Part shown: in pieces, positions 1 to 7,772 of the stretch | Layout: each line of letters begins with the position of its first letter | Numbering within the stretch: position 1 is the stretch's first letter | DNA from: Pareuzebyella sediminis | GTDB lineage: Bacteria; Bacteroidota; Bacteroidia; Flavobacteriales; Flavobacteriaceae | Reading direction: 5' to 3' | Assembly: GCF_008367235.1 (NCBI RefSeq) | Contig: NZ_VTZS01000001.1 | Span: 1,364,001 to 1,428,000 of the forward strand | DNA: 64,000 nt | Notes under the pieces: model-generated | Told to the model about the DNA's origin: nothing | Seen by the model: only the letters and a program-made list of their open reading frames with translations | Database searches by the model: none | Program-made: the position numbers and the translations under genes

Positions 1-225
1 ATAAACGGATTTCACTTCAGGTTACAGGAACGTACACAACGCTGTATTTTTACAACCATAGACCCTGAAACGCAAAATCGAGACAGGGAACAAGAACCAT
101 TACGGACTATCGCGAAAATCCGAAGAGCTATTGGGCTACGTCCAACTTTCGGAGTTAATTTGGTGCCACTTACTGCAGGGTCAATTGGAATTGGGAGTAA
201 ATTGGAGGTAGTTAAAAAACAATAG
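1..225 (+). CDS. MOSC domain protein, 3' end only
   Basis: The frame is open from the first base to the TAG at 223-225, so only the last 74 residues are present. The stretch with TTIDPETQNRD, then PLRTIAKIRR, then FGVNLVPL and a final GSIGIGSKLEVV follows the C-terminal half of MOSC domains, the beta-strand domain of molybdenum-cofactor sulfurases and of the YcbX/mARC group. Those proteins carry sulfur or molybdenum cofactor, or reduce N-hydroxylated compounds. The catalytic cysteine region and any N-terminal MOSC_N barrel would lie outside the window, so the subfamily cannot be told. It ends 16 bp before the next gene on the same strand, which suggests co-transcription. Confidence 0.75.
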   Translation: MNGFHFRLQERTQRCIFTTIDPETQNRDREQEPLRTIAKIRRAIGLRPTFGVNLVPLTAGSIGIGSKLEVVKKQ

Positions 226-241
226 TATTAATAGATGCCCA

Positions 242-1981
242 ATGAGTAAAATTGAGAAAAATACATATACTGTGGCAATCATTGGTGCGGGACCAAGAGG
301 TCTTTCAGCTTTGGAAAGTTTGTATACCTTAGCTTTCCGATCAAATATTGAAAAAGAAATCAAAGTTATTCTCTTTGAGCAAACTGACCAAGTAGGTAAC
401 GGTCCCGTCTATCACAGGAACCAGCCTGATACAAATTGGTTGAATGTGTCGCAGAGAGGACTCACCATTCCCGAGAGAAAGGCCATTAAAAATTCAAATT
501 TTGCTATTCCGCACTTTCCCTCTTACCATGAATGGAGTGGTTTTGATGAGGAAACGGATACTGGAAGTAAACCAGACTATTTTACAAAGCGCTCCCAACT
601 CGGTGTCTATTTGAGTCAGCGATTCGACACGATCGCCAATAAGTTGAATGAAATCGGACTTTTGGAAATTCATCAGGAAAAAGTGGTAAATCTCGATTAT
701 AGTACTTCTCTATTTATAATAGAAACGACGGATAATAGGTTTGTTGCAGATGAAGTCGTATTAACTGTTGGGCATCAACCTACAGAATTAGATGAGCAGT
801 TAACAAAATGGAAGGCACTGGTTGAGGGAAACAGTCATGCTATACTAATTACATATCCTTATCCAGTTTCGAACATTGCAAAAAATGTTCAGGCCAATGA
901 TATCATTGCGCTCCGCGGGTTTGGTCTGGCAATGGTTGATGTCACCCGTGCGCTGACCTTGGGACTTGGTGGCTCCTTTGAAATTTTGGACTATGATACA
1001 TGTAAAATGTTATACACACCATCTGAGGGCATGCCTATTTACATAGTGCCATTCTCGCTCAATGGCCTGCCTATGACACCAAAACCGCTCAATCTTAATT
1101 TGGACACGCCCTTTATACCTTCCAAGGCAGAACTAATAGCTTTTAAAGAAAGACTCGAAGATGCAATAAGAGGAGAGAGAAAAAATGGTGATGGTAGATT
1201 TTTAATAGTAGCGATAACTCCATTGATAGTCAAAAAGTTTTTAGGGCTAGGTAATAAAGGCAAAAGGCACAATCTTTTGGTAGGTGAGGTTGAAAATGTG
1301 GTGCAAACCTGGTTAGAGGACGGTAGTTTCGAACACGAGTTAATTATCTCAAAAACCTTATCGGCCTACGAAAGTATGCAAGCATTTGTAAATATGGCCA
1401 CGGGCAACACCGTAATCAGTTTGGATTATTGTATTGGTCAAGTTTGGAGACATTGCCAGCCATCGATTTATAGGGCGCTTTCGTTCACGAGTCTGCCTGA
1501 TGAAATCATCACCGAAATCATTCAATTGGACGAGCGTTTAAAACGCTACTCGTATGGACCTCCAGTTGATAGCATGACCCAGATGATAGCATTAGTGGAT
1601 GCGGGTGTGATGACTTTTGATTTTATTGATGACCCAGACATCGAATTCAACGAGAAAGGTTGGAAGTTTTCCAAGAACGATAAGAATACAACCGCAAGAG
1701 TTATGGTAGATACGGTCTTGGATTCACCGAAACTTCTGAAAGTAAAATCTCCATTAGTTAAAAATCTCCTACGTGATTCTTTGATAGAACCGATCCATGG
1801 ACAATTAGGAATAAGTACAGAAGAAAGTGCCTTGGTAAAATTGAATGACAGGCACGAAATAATACCACTTGCTGTTCTAGGTAGACTTGCTAAAGGTACA
1901 ATAATAGGCGTCGATGCGCTTCTAGAGTGTTTTGGGGAAAGGTCTGAGAAGTGGGCCGAAGGTGTGCTGAGACGGATTTAA
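242..1981 (+). CDS. FAD/NAD(P)-binding protein (NAD_binding_9 type)
   Basis: A 579-residue protein that opens with a dinucleotide-binding Rossmann motif, AIIGAGPRGLSALE, at about residues 13-26. The glycine pattern GAGPRG and the overall length match the FAD-NAD(P)-binding family of Pfam NAD_binding_9, which includes HpyO-like oxidoreductases. A second nucleotide-binding turn is suggested by IALRGFGLAMVDVTRAL near residue 221. There is no signal peptide, so it is expected to be cytoplasmic. The substrate is unknown. It follows the MOSC gene by 16 bp on the same strand, and a shared redox role is possible but only inferred. About 1.3 kb of gene-poor sequence follows it. Confidence 0.85.
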   Translation: MSKIEKNTYTVAIIGAGPRGLSALESLYTLAFRSNIEKEIKVILFEQTDQVGNGPVYHRNQPDTNWLNVSQRGLTIPERKAIKNSNFAIPHFPSYHEWSGFDEETDTGSKPDYFTKRSQLGVYLSQRFDTIANKLNEIGLLEIHQEKVVNLDYSTSLFIIETTDNRFVADEVVLTVGHQPTELDEQLTKWKALVEGNSHAILITYPYPVSNIAKNVQANDIIALRGFGLAMVDVTRALTLGLGGSFEILDYDTCKMLYTPSEGMPIYIVPFSLNGLPMTPKPLNLNLDTPFIPSKAELIAFKERLEDAIRGERKNGDGRFLIVAITPLIVKKFLGLGNKGKRHNLLVGEVENVVQTWLEDGSFEHELIISKTLSAYESMQAFVNMATGNTVISLDYCIGQVWRHCQPSIYRALSFTSLPDEIITEIIQLDERLKRYSYGPPVDSMTQMIALVDAGVMTFDFIDDPDIEFNEKGWKFSKNDKNTTARVMVDTVLDSPKLLKVKSPLVKNLLRDSLIEPIHGQLGISTEESALVKLNDRHEIIPLAVLGRLAKGTIIGVDALLECFGERSEKWAEGVLRRI

Positions 1982-3323
1982 TAATTAAAAAGACATCCAC
2001 TCCTGTAAATTGAAACTCAAGAAGGTATTTCAATGTATAGTGAAAATGTTTTTCATAAAAAATTTGCCGTTTAAAAAAGGAATATTTTGTCAATTCGACC
2101 CAATTCACCAAATCTTGAACGTCTATGAAGTAGTTGAATTATTGTATAACTAATACCTGATATACTTCAAAGAGCACAAAAACGAAACTAACTTCTGTAA
2201 GATGTTAAGCTTTCCAGTATCCCTAAGCATTCAATCATGGCTGTACTGGAAGTACTATTTATTTATTCTCAAAAAAGCTGGCCGTTGAAACCATAATAAG
2301 CATTTAAGAACCTTTTCTAAAGCTATTCTAGTTTTGGCATTAATACTAAAGGAGTCATTATGATTCGTAATTAGTTTTTACTAAACTACCTGCCCATTTT
2401 TAAATTGACATATAATCTATACAGAGAGGCATGTAACTATTGTGTAAGTGAAAACCTTTTGAATTACATCAATTTGACGTGAAATCAACCTCAATTATCA
2501 AAAAGCCAAAATTGTAGAAAAGTGAATCTTAAACGTGAGTATCAGGCAAAGGAAACATTAAATCGAGGATTGGTTGCGCTGCCTATAAAGAAGGGAAAGA
2601 GCCTTCTTCCATTAACGCACAACAGAGATTATTTCGATTTCTTAAGTAGTAAGCGATTGGATTCGAGGTTAGTTAAAATCATTAGGATTACATGTTGCTA
2701 AAATTTTATAAATCCCCTTGTCGCCTCCGATACCTTACGAAATTGTCCGCCGTTTAATAAGAGCGTTGACACTTCTGGGGTGACTTTAACGGTACCTAGT
2801 CAATTCAGTGATTGTCCGCGTGCTGATGGCGGTAGGTATGGCTACATTTCGATATGAAGGGCCGCCTTATTGGTGGCTTCTTTATTTTCTAAAGGCCTGG
2901 ATTTAAATTTTAAGCTTTTCAAACAATCGGAATTAGTTCCTTATTTAGAATTAATTCCAATATTTAAAGGCAAGCCTATCGAGCTTGATAAAATAAATTG
3001 AAATCTTCATTAGGGATCCGACCATGAAGGCTTTTCCTAATACCAAGGTCGAAAACTACGCCGGAAGCTAAGAGCTGGTCGCAAAGGACATATATACATT
3101 TCAACAACACTGATATGAAGCGAAATGTACCAAAAAGTGAAAGGTGTTGCTCACCTTATTTGAAAAATTCATTTGGACTTACAAGAACTTCAAGTGTAGC
3201 CGACACTGCTATTATTTCGGCAAGGCGGTTGAAGGGTGTAAAGAATGAATACAGTCAAAAAATTAGGCCGATAAAACCCTATTAATTTTAGTACATCTCT
3301 AAATTGAACGAAATTTAAGGTGC
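1982..3323. other. Gene-poor, decayed stretch
   Basis: No open frame of gene length exists on either strand in about 1.3 kb. Short coding-like scraps with frequent stops and frame changes are visible, for example around 2520-2700, 2760-2860 and 3030-3110, which fits pseudogene decay rather than a regulatory region. I see no RNA gene, insertion-sequence end or long repeat in it. Confidence 0.6.
2522..2701 (+). pseudogene. Possible remnant of a polysaccharide lyase N terminus
   Basis: A short open frame of 59 codons with a GTG at its start contains YQAKETLNRGLVALP at about residues 7-21. That resembles the first conserved strand of family 11 rhamnogalacturonan lyases (the pattern YQmE-LdRGlVAv). 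After this the match is lost and the frame ends at the TAA at 2699-2701, while the intact enzymes are several hundred residues long. It is either a truncated remnant or a chance match, and the call is weak. Confidence 0.22.
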
Positions 3324-3716
3324 ATGGCAAACTACCAACTTCAAATTCGTGAAATGAACGAATATTTTAAGAGTACAGGTCATTTCACTATAGAGGCCGT
3401 CAGGGAGCGTCCCTTTAGAGAATTCCATGTGTACGAGCAAGACGGGTGCAACAGGAGAGCTTTCTACATCAAACATATTTTAGAAAATCTGGAGAAAAAC
3501 GCTAACCTAAAAGACGAATTACAAAAAACGCGCAAGGAGGTCATCAGAGAATACTTCTACCACCAGGCGTGGTTGGAGCTTCAGGTTCCGCCCACAGTGG
3601 GCGATTCCCACAAGAAATCTCCCTTAGAAGAAGCTCCAAAATGGTTGCTTGATAGCCTAATAATCTATTTCGAAATGGCGGAAAATGTTATTGAAATCTT
3701 TAATAAATACAGCTGA
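3324..3716 (+). CDS. Uncharacterised 130-aa protein, paralogue A
   Basis: I do not recognise the family. The protein is soluble, charged and apparently helical, with no signal peptide or membrane segment. It aligns by eye along most of its length with the 130-residue protein at 4296-4688. Shared blocks are YFKSTGHF versus YFDSTGYF, FYIKHILE versus IYIRQIFE, EVIREYFYHQAW versus EVIMEFFNLQAW, and a C-terminal YFEMAENVIEIF versus YMEMAKQVAAIF. Two copies of identical length and collinear motifs make it a real protein family rather than a chance frame. It lies in a decaying region with an interrupted gene directly downstream, so this may be the residue of an accessory element. No function can be assigned. 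Confidence 0.65.
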   Translation: MANYQLQIREMNEYFKSTGHFTIEAVRERPFREFHVYEQDGCNRRAFYIKHILENLEKNANLKDELQKTRKEVIREYFYHQAWLELQVPPTVGDSHKKSPLEEAPKWLLDSLIIYFEMAENVIEIFNKYS

Positions 3717-3748
3717 AATCATATTGTGGAACTCAAAAGCCATTATAG

Positions 3749-4186
3749 CGTGATTCGCTCCTTGGCGAAATTGTCGAGGACGAGAATCTGTTCTATTACA
3801 AAACACACGGTCACTGGTTTTACATGGAGGTTGAAATTGACGCTGTTTTTGTGCCCACTAGAGGGATGAACCCGGCTATGAACGGAAAAAGATTGGAGAA
3901 ATATACCGATCAGCTCGATGGAGATATATTGGAATAGAAGGATATTAAAAATCCCCAATTCAGGAAATTGAAGCTAATCAAGAATATTATCTTGGGCATG
4001 TGGGACGAGGATTATTTTCGGGATTACTTCCAGTACTACCGAAATAACATAGATTCCGAAATATCCATTAAGGAATATGCCAATATGGAGATGAAGACCT
4101 TACTGAGGGTCAAAGATCCGCATATTGACCTGAGACGCAATAGGAGGAAATATATGAAAATACCTACAAAGGTGGTAAGGTCCTGA
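3749..4186 (+). pseudogene. Interrupted gene of unknown function
   Basis: One reading frame runs from just after a TAG at 3746-3748 to the stop at 4184-4186 and is broken only by an in-frame TAG at 3935-3937. Before the break it reads like protein (GEIVEDENLFYYKTHGHWF, then FVPTRGMNPAMNGKRLEKY). After the break it continues in the same frame (NPQFRKLKLIKNIILGMW, then DYFQYYRNNIDSEISIKEY). No start codon lies at the head of the frame, so the 5' end is also damaged or frameshifted. I do not recognise the family. It sits between the two related 130-aa genes on the same strand, 32 bp after the first, so the three may once have formed an operon. The downstream half could still be made from a TTG at 3968. 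Confidence 0.5.
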
Positions 4187-4295
4187 AAACCAACTCATTC
4201 GTAAGCCTGTTTTTGATACATAAAAACTCAATTGTGTTAACATTTTCATAATTATTTCAAAACAAATTGTTAATTTTGGGCTGGTTCCCCCACTT

Positions 4296-4688
4296 ATGAA
4301 CAAAGTCCCCATTATATCGGCCCTCTCGGCCTATTTTGACAGCACAGGCTATTTCCGCCCAATTTCTTCCTTGAAGGGGATAACGAGTCTATTTAACCAC
4401 TTTAAATACGTGGGTTGGTTAGAAAGGGATATCTATATCAGGCAAATTTTCGAATGGGTCGAGATCAACAATGAACTGGCAGAGGAAGATCGTCAGACGA
4501 CCGAGGAGGTCATAATGGAGTTTTTCAATTTGCAGGCATGGACGGACCCGCATTTGCAATTGGACCGAAGCGGAAAATTGGACGAGATAAATCCAGACGG
4601 CCTTTCCGAATCAGATAGGAAAAAACTACAGGGTTACATGGAGATGGCCAAACAAGTGGCGGCCATTTTCAAGAATCATGGTTGGTAA
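4296..4688 (+). CDS. Uncharacterised 130-aa protein, paralogue B
   Basis: Same length and same motif order as the protein at 3324-3716, but clearly diverged. The core is TGYF near the N terminus, RDIYIRQIFEWVEI in the middle, EVIMEFFNLQAW, and a C-terminal helix ending IFKNHGW. It has no signal peptide, membrane segment or known catalytic motif. The start at 4296 is the only ATG near the head of the frame. The relation to paralogue A suggests a duplication spanning the interrupted gene between them. Function is unknown. Confidence 0.65.
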   Translation: MNKVPIISALSAYFDSTGYFRPISSLKGITSLFNHFKYVGWLERDIYIRQIFEWVEINNELAEEDRQTTEEVIMEFFNLQAWTDPHLQLDRSGKLDEINPDGLSESDRKKLQGYMEMAKQVAAIFKNHGW

Positions 4689-4781
4689 TGGCCCAGAATG
4701 ATATTATTAGGGAGGCCGCCAATAGAACCAGTACAATTAATAATAGCCTATTTATCTTCTTTTCGACCACCTCCCCAAGTT

Positions 4782-4952
4782 TTAATCAAAGGCAAATCCG
4801 GTTACTAGCCTGAATAGAAATGCGTAGAGGACAACCATGAACATGGCCAACGTAAACCATGTAAAGACTTTGAAGTATTTCTTGACCAAGAAATTACCGA
4901 TATTCCTGAATCCTTCCGCATAAATGTTCTTGATAAGTAGTAATGTTTTCAT
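4782..4952 (-). CDS. Small membrane protein, DUF6747-like (56 aa)
   Basis: A complete 56-codon frame on the minus strand begins with MKTLLLIKNIYAEGFRNIG and has one hydrophobic helix (about residues 30-50, FTWFTLAMFMVVLYAFLFRL) followed by a short tail ending TGFAFD. The basic, aromatic pre-helix part with KKYFKVF predicts an inside-facing N terminus. The pattern matches a small conserved flavobacterial family that I recall as DUF6747, whose role is unknown. It stands alone between decayed sequence, with no partner gene on its strand. Below about 60 residues it would be missed by many gene finders, but the membrane pattern and conserved-looking ends support a real gene. Confidence 0.6.
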   Translation of the reverse strand: MKTLLLIKNIYAEGFRNIGNFLVKKYFKVFTWFTLAMFMVVLYAFLFRLVTGFAFD

Positions 4953-5100
4953 AGAATCGGGTTTAAATTTGATACAAAGCTAAAGGGGAGTCGGGCTGCC
5001 CCAATTCAAATTCCATCCAAGTCTCATAAAATCGATGAACGGCATGGCGAATTCATTTCATCGGATAAATTGACCCAAGACCTGAGGTCAATAATGACAG

Positions 5101-5268
5101 ATGGTCGATATTAAAGGAAAAGACCATTATATAACCCATTACGGGCGAACAAGCTTTGATTGCGGTATTGACCAAATTGTTGAAACAGGCAATTCGCATT
5201 GCAAAAAACCGGAATACGCTAGGATTGAAGTATGTATCGAAATTGAATTAAAAAAAATTGTTTTTTAA
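5101..5268 (+). CDS. Possible small protein or gene remnant (55 aa)
   Basis: An ATG-initiated frame of 55 codons reads MVDIKGKDHYITHYGRTSF, then ETGNSHCKKPEYARIEV, and ends in a strand-like CIEIELKKIVF. Composition and codon use look protein-like. The alternating hydrophobic end suggests the C-terminal strand of a larger ancestral protein rather than a free-standing peptide. No family is recognised. It lies among decayed genes, so a remnant is as likely as a functional small gene. Confidence 0.3.
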   Translation: MVDIKGKDHYITHYGRTSFDCGIDQIVETGNSHCKKPEYARIEVCIEIELKKIVF

Positions 5269-5321
5269 CTCAAATCTTTGTTGTGCACTGATATTTTTCC
5301 TTAAAATTCACCCTATATTAT

Positions 5322-5598
5322 TTAATCTAATTCAAGATATTCTCTGTCTGGTCCTATTAGAAATATATGTTTCAATTCAAGCCCATGAGTTTGAACCAAT
5401 CGCATTGGATTAATTATTTCAGCACCTACATTTAGGGCTTTTTTCAGTGCTTTTATCGATATTTAAAACATCAATTCATATATGCTGGAATATAGCAGAA
5501 CGAGCTAGAATTTTAAATTGTTTAAATATTTTGATTAGTAGGGCCAAGTTTGGAATAGTAAAAACTTTATCATCAAAATCAGCAAGTGTATGAGGCAT
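5322..5598 (-). pseudogene. Broken VOC (glyoxalase-like) family gene
   Basis: The minus strand opens with ATG at 5598 (MPHTLADFDDKVFT), reaches a TGA after about 40 codons, and continues in another frame with KALKKALNVGAEIINP, then GLELKHIFLIGPDREYLEL before a TAA at 5322-5324. The last block is the typical C-terminal strand of vicinal-oxygen-chelate proteins, in which the glutamate of the final YLEL-type motif is a metal ligand. A frame change and a stop separate the two parts, and the total is shorter than a normal VOC domain of about 120 residues. It is a decayed gene. Confidence 0.5.
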
Positions 5599-5916
5599 TT
5601 AAAACGGCCGGTGTATAGAACAGCTCTTCAGAAGTGAAAGCTATTACTCTGGCAGTCCCATTTATGGTCTCTTTTAGCAGTTTCGTTAATTGAGCTTTTT
5701 TGGGACACCACAAATTAGTTCAACATGAACTTAGATTTCAGCGTCAAACATATCCCGATGTCCAAAAATGACTTTCAAGGTTGTCGTCCGAATTCCCCGA
5801 GAACTTGGAAGAAAAATTTCAATAAATACGGGGGTTGGGCAAACTAATGAGTAAAACAGGTAACCGATTAGGACTCGCTGAGAGTATATTTCGGTATGAT
5901 TTGAGTAATTTTTAAA

Positions 5917-5949
5917 AAATTAAAGCTCTGATAATCAGAGCTTTAATTT
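5917..5949 (-). terminator. Perfect hairpin next to a tRNA-end fragment
   Basis: Two 15-base arms (5917-5931 and 5935-5949) are perfectly complementary around a 3-base loop and rich in A/T at the base. The hairpin lies directly downstream (minus strand) of the tRNA-Pro 3'-end copy at 5956-5972, just as a different hairpin lies beside the intact tRNA-Pro at 24193-24226. It is best read as the terminator of a lost tRNA end or of minus-strand transcription. Confidence 0.55.
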
Positions 5950-5955
5950 CAATTC

Positions 5956-5972
5956 GTCGGGGTGGCAGGATT
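5956..5972 (-). repeat. 17-bp copy of the tRNA-Pro 3' end (att-like)
   Basis: GTCGGGGTGGCAGGATT at 5956-5972 is identical, and in the same orientation, to 24238-24254, which is the 3' end (acceptor and part of the T arm) of the intact tRNA-Pro plus two flanking bases. The match stops abruptly after 17 bases, at the point where the T loop would begin. An intact tRNA at one end and a same-orientation 3'-end fragment at the other is the usual footprint of integration into a tRNA gene. A decayed second tRNA is the alternative. Confidence 0.6.
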
Positions 5973-6281
5973 ACAACCTTACCCTATAATTATTTGTATA
6001 TCAATTAGTTGCAAATTCAAAAACTTAACTGTTGACCGATTTGTTGACGCAATTTTAAATGAACGTAAAGTAGGATGACTTACTTTCTGATAGTTTAAAG
6101 ATATAAAAAGAATCAGATGCTCAACTAAAAAGTATGCTAACTCAAAAATAGTTTAACAATGAGCAACCACGATTTAGATTAAAGAGACGACTACAATCAA
6201 CGTGCCGTTGGTAATAGGACTTGCCTAAGAGCGTCCGAATTTAAAATCAACCAATACATTTAATTTCACATAAAATGACTT

Positions 6282-6316
6282 CTTTAAACCAACTTTAGAT
6301 TTGACAATTATATTTA
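6282..6316 (+). promoter_or_regulatory. CTTTAGA-box promoter, site a
   Basis: Direct repeats CTTTAAA (6282-6288) and CTTTAGA (6293-6299) lie 11 bp apart, and a -7-like TATATTTA begins at 6309, 16 bp after the start of the second repeat. It is one of eight such sites in this region. It lies about 175 bp upstream of the next coding start and has its own downstream promoter neighbour (site b), so what it transcribes is unclear. Confidence 0.7.
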
Positions 6317-6358
6317 CCCTATTCTCAACTTTCAATTAAATATTTTTAGTCCTGCAAC

Positions 6359-6399
6359 GGGAAGTGAATGGCATAGCGCAGCAAGTCAACACACTTCCC
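6359..6399 (+). other. Hairpin between two regulated promoters
   Basis: GGGAAGTG (6359-6366) and CACTTCCC (6392-6399) form a perfect 8-bp stem with a 25-base loop. It lies about 45 bp downstream of the site a promoter and upstream of site b, in sequence with no open frame. It could be part of a small RNA or of a structured long leader of the efflux operon. No U-tract follows, so it is not a classical terminator. Confidence 0.4.
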
Positions 6400-6431
6400 T
6401 TGTCAGGCACAAATAACCTACCTAATCTTTT

Positions 6432-6466
6432 CTTTAGAACTTCTTTAGATTTCCCGACTACTTTCG
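6432..6466 (+). promoter_or_regulatory. CTTTAGA-box promoter of the efflux operon, site b
   Basis: Two identical CTTTAGA repeats (6432-6438 and 6443-6449) with 11-bp spacing are followed at 6459-6466 by the -7-like TACTTTCG, again 16 bp after the start of the second repeat. The expected transcription start falls about 20 bp before the ATG of the TolC-like gene at 6492. The repeats occupy the place of a -33 element, as expected for an activator that contacts RNA polymerase. Confidence 0.8.
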
Positions 6467-6491
6467 CTACGTAATAATCAAATTTTTACAA

Positions 6492-7769
6492 ATGAGGTAT
6501 TTGGCTTTTTGGCTACTGCTTTTTACAGTCACATTTTCTTTAAAAGCGCAAGAAGTCGAGTTGAAGTATTTCATCTCGCAGGCAAAAGAGAATCTTCCTG
6601 TTCTAAGAGAGAATTACAACCTACAGAGAATAGGCGAAATACAGAACGATATCATCATCGCTCAGAACAAGGCATTTCAGGTCAATGCAACCTCTGAAGT
6701 ACAGTTCGCTCCTTATTTCAATAACAATGGTAGGATTATCGATGTTACTACCACACCCTCTCCAAGGGCTTATGGTTACGATGTTGGTATTACGAACGGC
6801 GGACTCTATTCCGCACAATTGAACGTAACCAAAAACCTTTTCAACCAAAAGATGGTCGATAATCTACTGTTCCAAAACAAGGTGCAAAATAATACCCTTT
6901 CCCTTACGGCCGAGGAAATAGAACATAATTTGGTCAAGAATATTACCGATGCCTTTATCATTGCTTATCAGCTGCAATTACAGAAAGACTTTACGATTGA
7001 AATCTTAAAAGATCTTGAAAACCGATTGAAGGTCGTCGAACTTCTGGTAAAAAGGGCAGTCTTGATGGAAAGCGATTACCTATTATTACAACTGGACATT
7101 GATTCGAAAAGATTGGAGCTTCAACAAATCCGTAATAATCTTAAAACGGCTATTAATCAATTGTATAGTTTGAGCGGATTACCCTTGACCGAAACTGATA
7201 GCCTTTCACTTCCGGAATTGATGACTACAAATGCTCCAATAACCAATTTTTACCAACGAAGATTCGAAAATGACAGCTTACAGGTGGTGGCAGACCAAAA
7301 GGTTTTTGAGAACCAATACAAACCTCAGTTAAGCTTGTATGGGAATACAGGTCTAAATGCCGTGGAATTGAGCAATATAGACAAGAGGGTCGGGCTAAGT
7401 GCCGGATTGCGTTTGACCGTACCGATCTATAATGGGAAAAAGCGGAAGTACAATGCCGAGCAAAACGAAATCAAAAAAGAAAACCTTGAGTTTTACAAGG
7501 AGAATGCAGCGGTACAATTGGAAAATAATTTAAAGAGCATCGAAGCGCAACTGACCTCTTTGGAAGAAAATATGCAGGTAATCGAAAAACAACTACAAAA
7601 ACAGCAGAATGTACTGGAGATTTACAAAGGTAAATTGGTGCAAGGGCAGGTATCCATCGTCGATTACCTGAACGTCATCCAGAACTACAAATTAAATGTT
7701 CAGACGAAGTTGCAAATGCAGACCAATCATTGGCTATTGCAGAGCCAATATAACTTTATAAACTGGTAA
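6492..7769 (+). CDS. TolC-family outer-membrane efflux protein
   Basis: A 425-residue protein with a signal peptide (MRYLAFWLLLFTVTFSLKAQ, cleavage after KAQ) followed by two coiled-coil-rich repeats, as in the outer-membrane efflux family that forms the trimeric exit duct of tripartite pumps. The helical segments around residues 120-230 and 310-400 and the block GRLKLTVPIYNG-like LRLTVPIYNGKKRKYN are typical of the second repeat. It is the first gene of a tight operon with an adaptor (3 bp gap) and an RND pump, so it should serve that pump. Transcription most likely starts from the CTTTAGA-box promoter at 6432-6466. Confidence 0.93.
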   Translation: MRYLAFWLLLFTVTFSLKAQEVELKYFISQAKENLPVLRENYNLQRIGEIQNDIIIAQNKAFQVNATSEVQFAPYFNNNGRIIDVTTTPSPRAYGYDVGITNGGLYSAQLNVTKNLFNQKMVDNLLFQNKVQNNTLSLTAEEIEHNLVKNITDAFIIAYQLQLQKDFTIEILKDLENRLKVVELLVKRAVLMESDYLLLQLDIDSKRLELQQIRNNLKTAINQLYSLSGLPLTETDSLSLPELMTTNAPITNFYQRRFENDSLQVVADQKVFENQYKPQLSLYGNTGLNAVELSNIDKRVGLSAGLRLTVPIYNGKKRKYNAEQNEIKKENLEFYKENAAVQLENNLKSIEAQLTSLEENMQVIEKQLQKQQNVLEIYKGKLVQGQVSIVDYLNVIQNYKLNVQTKLQMQTNHWLLQSQYNFINW

Positions 7770-7772
7770 TAT

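Larger units (their letters stand above)
4953..6281. other. Gene-poor, decayed stretch upstream of the efflux module
   Basis: Apart from the items listed separately (a 55-aa frame, a broken VOC gene, a hairpin and a stray tRNA end) nothing of gene length is open here. Around 5600-5720 the minus strand has another coding-like scrap (PKKAQLTKLLKETINGTARV) that ends at a stop just before the VOC remnant. The pattern is what remains after loss of an accessory region. Confidence 0.55.
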
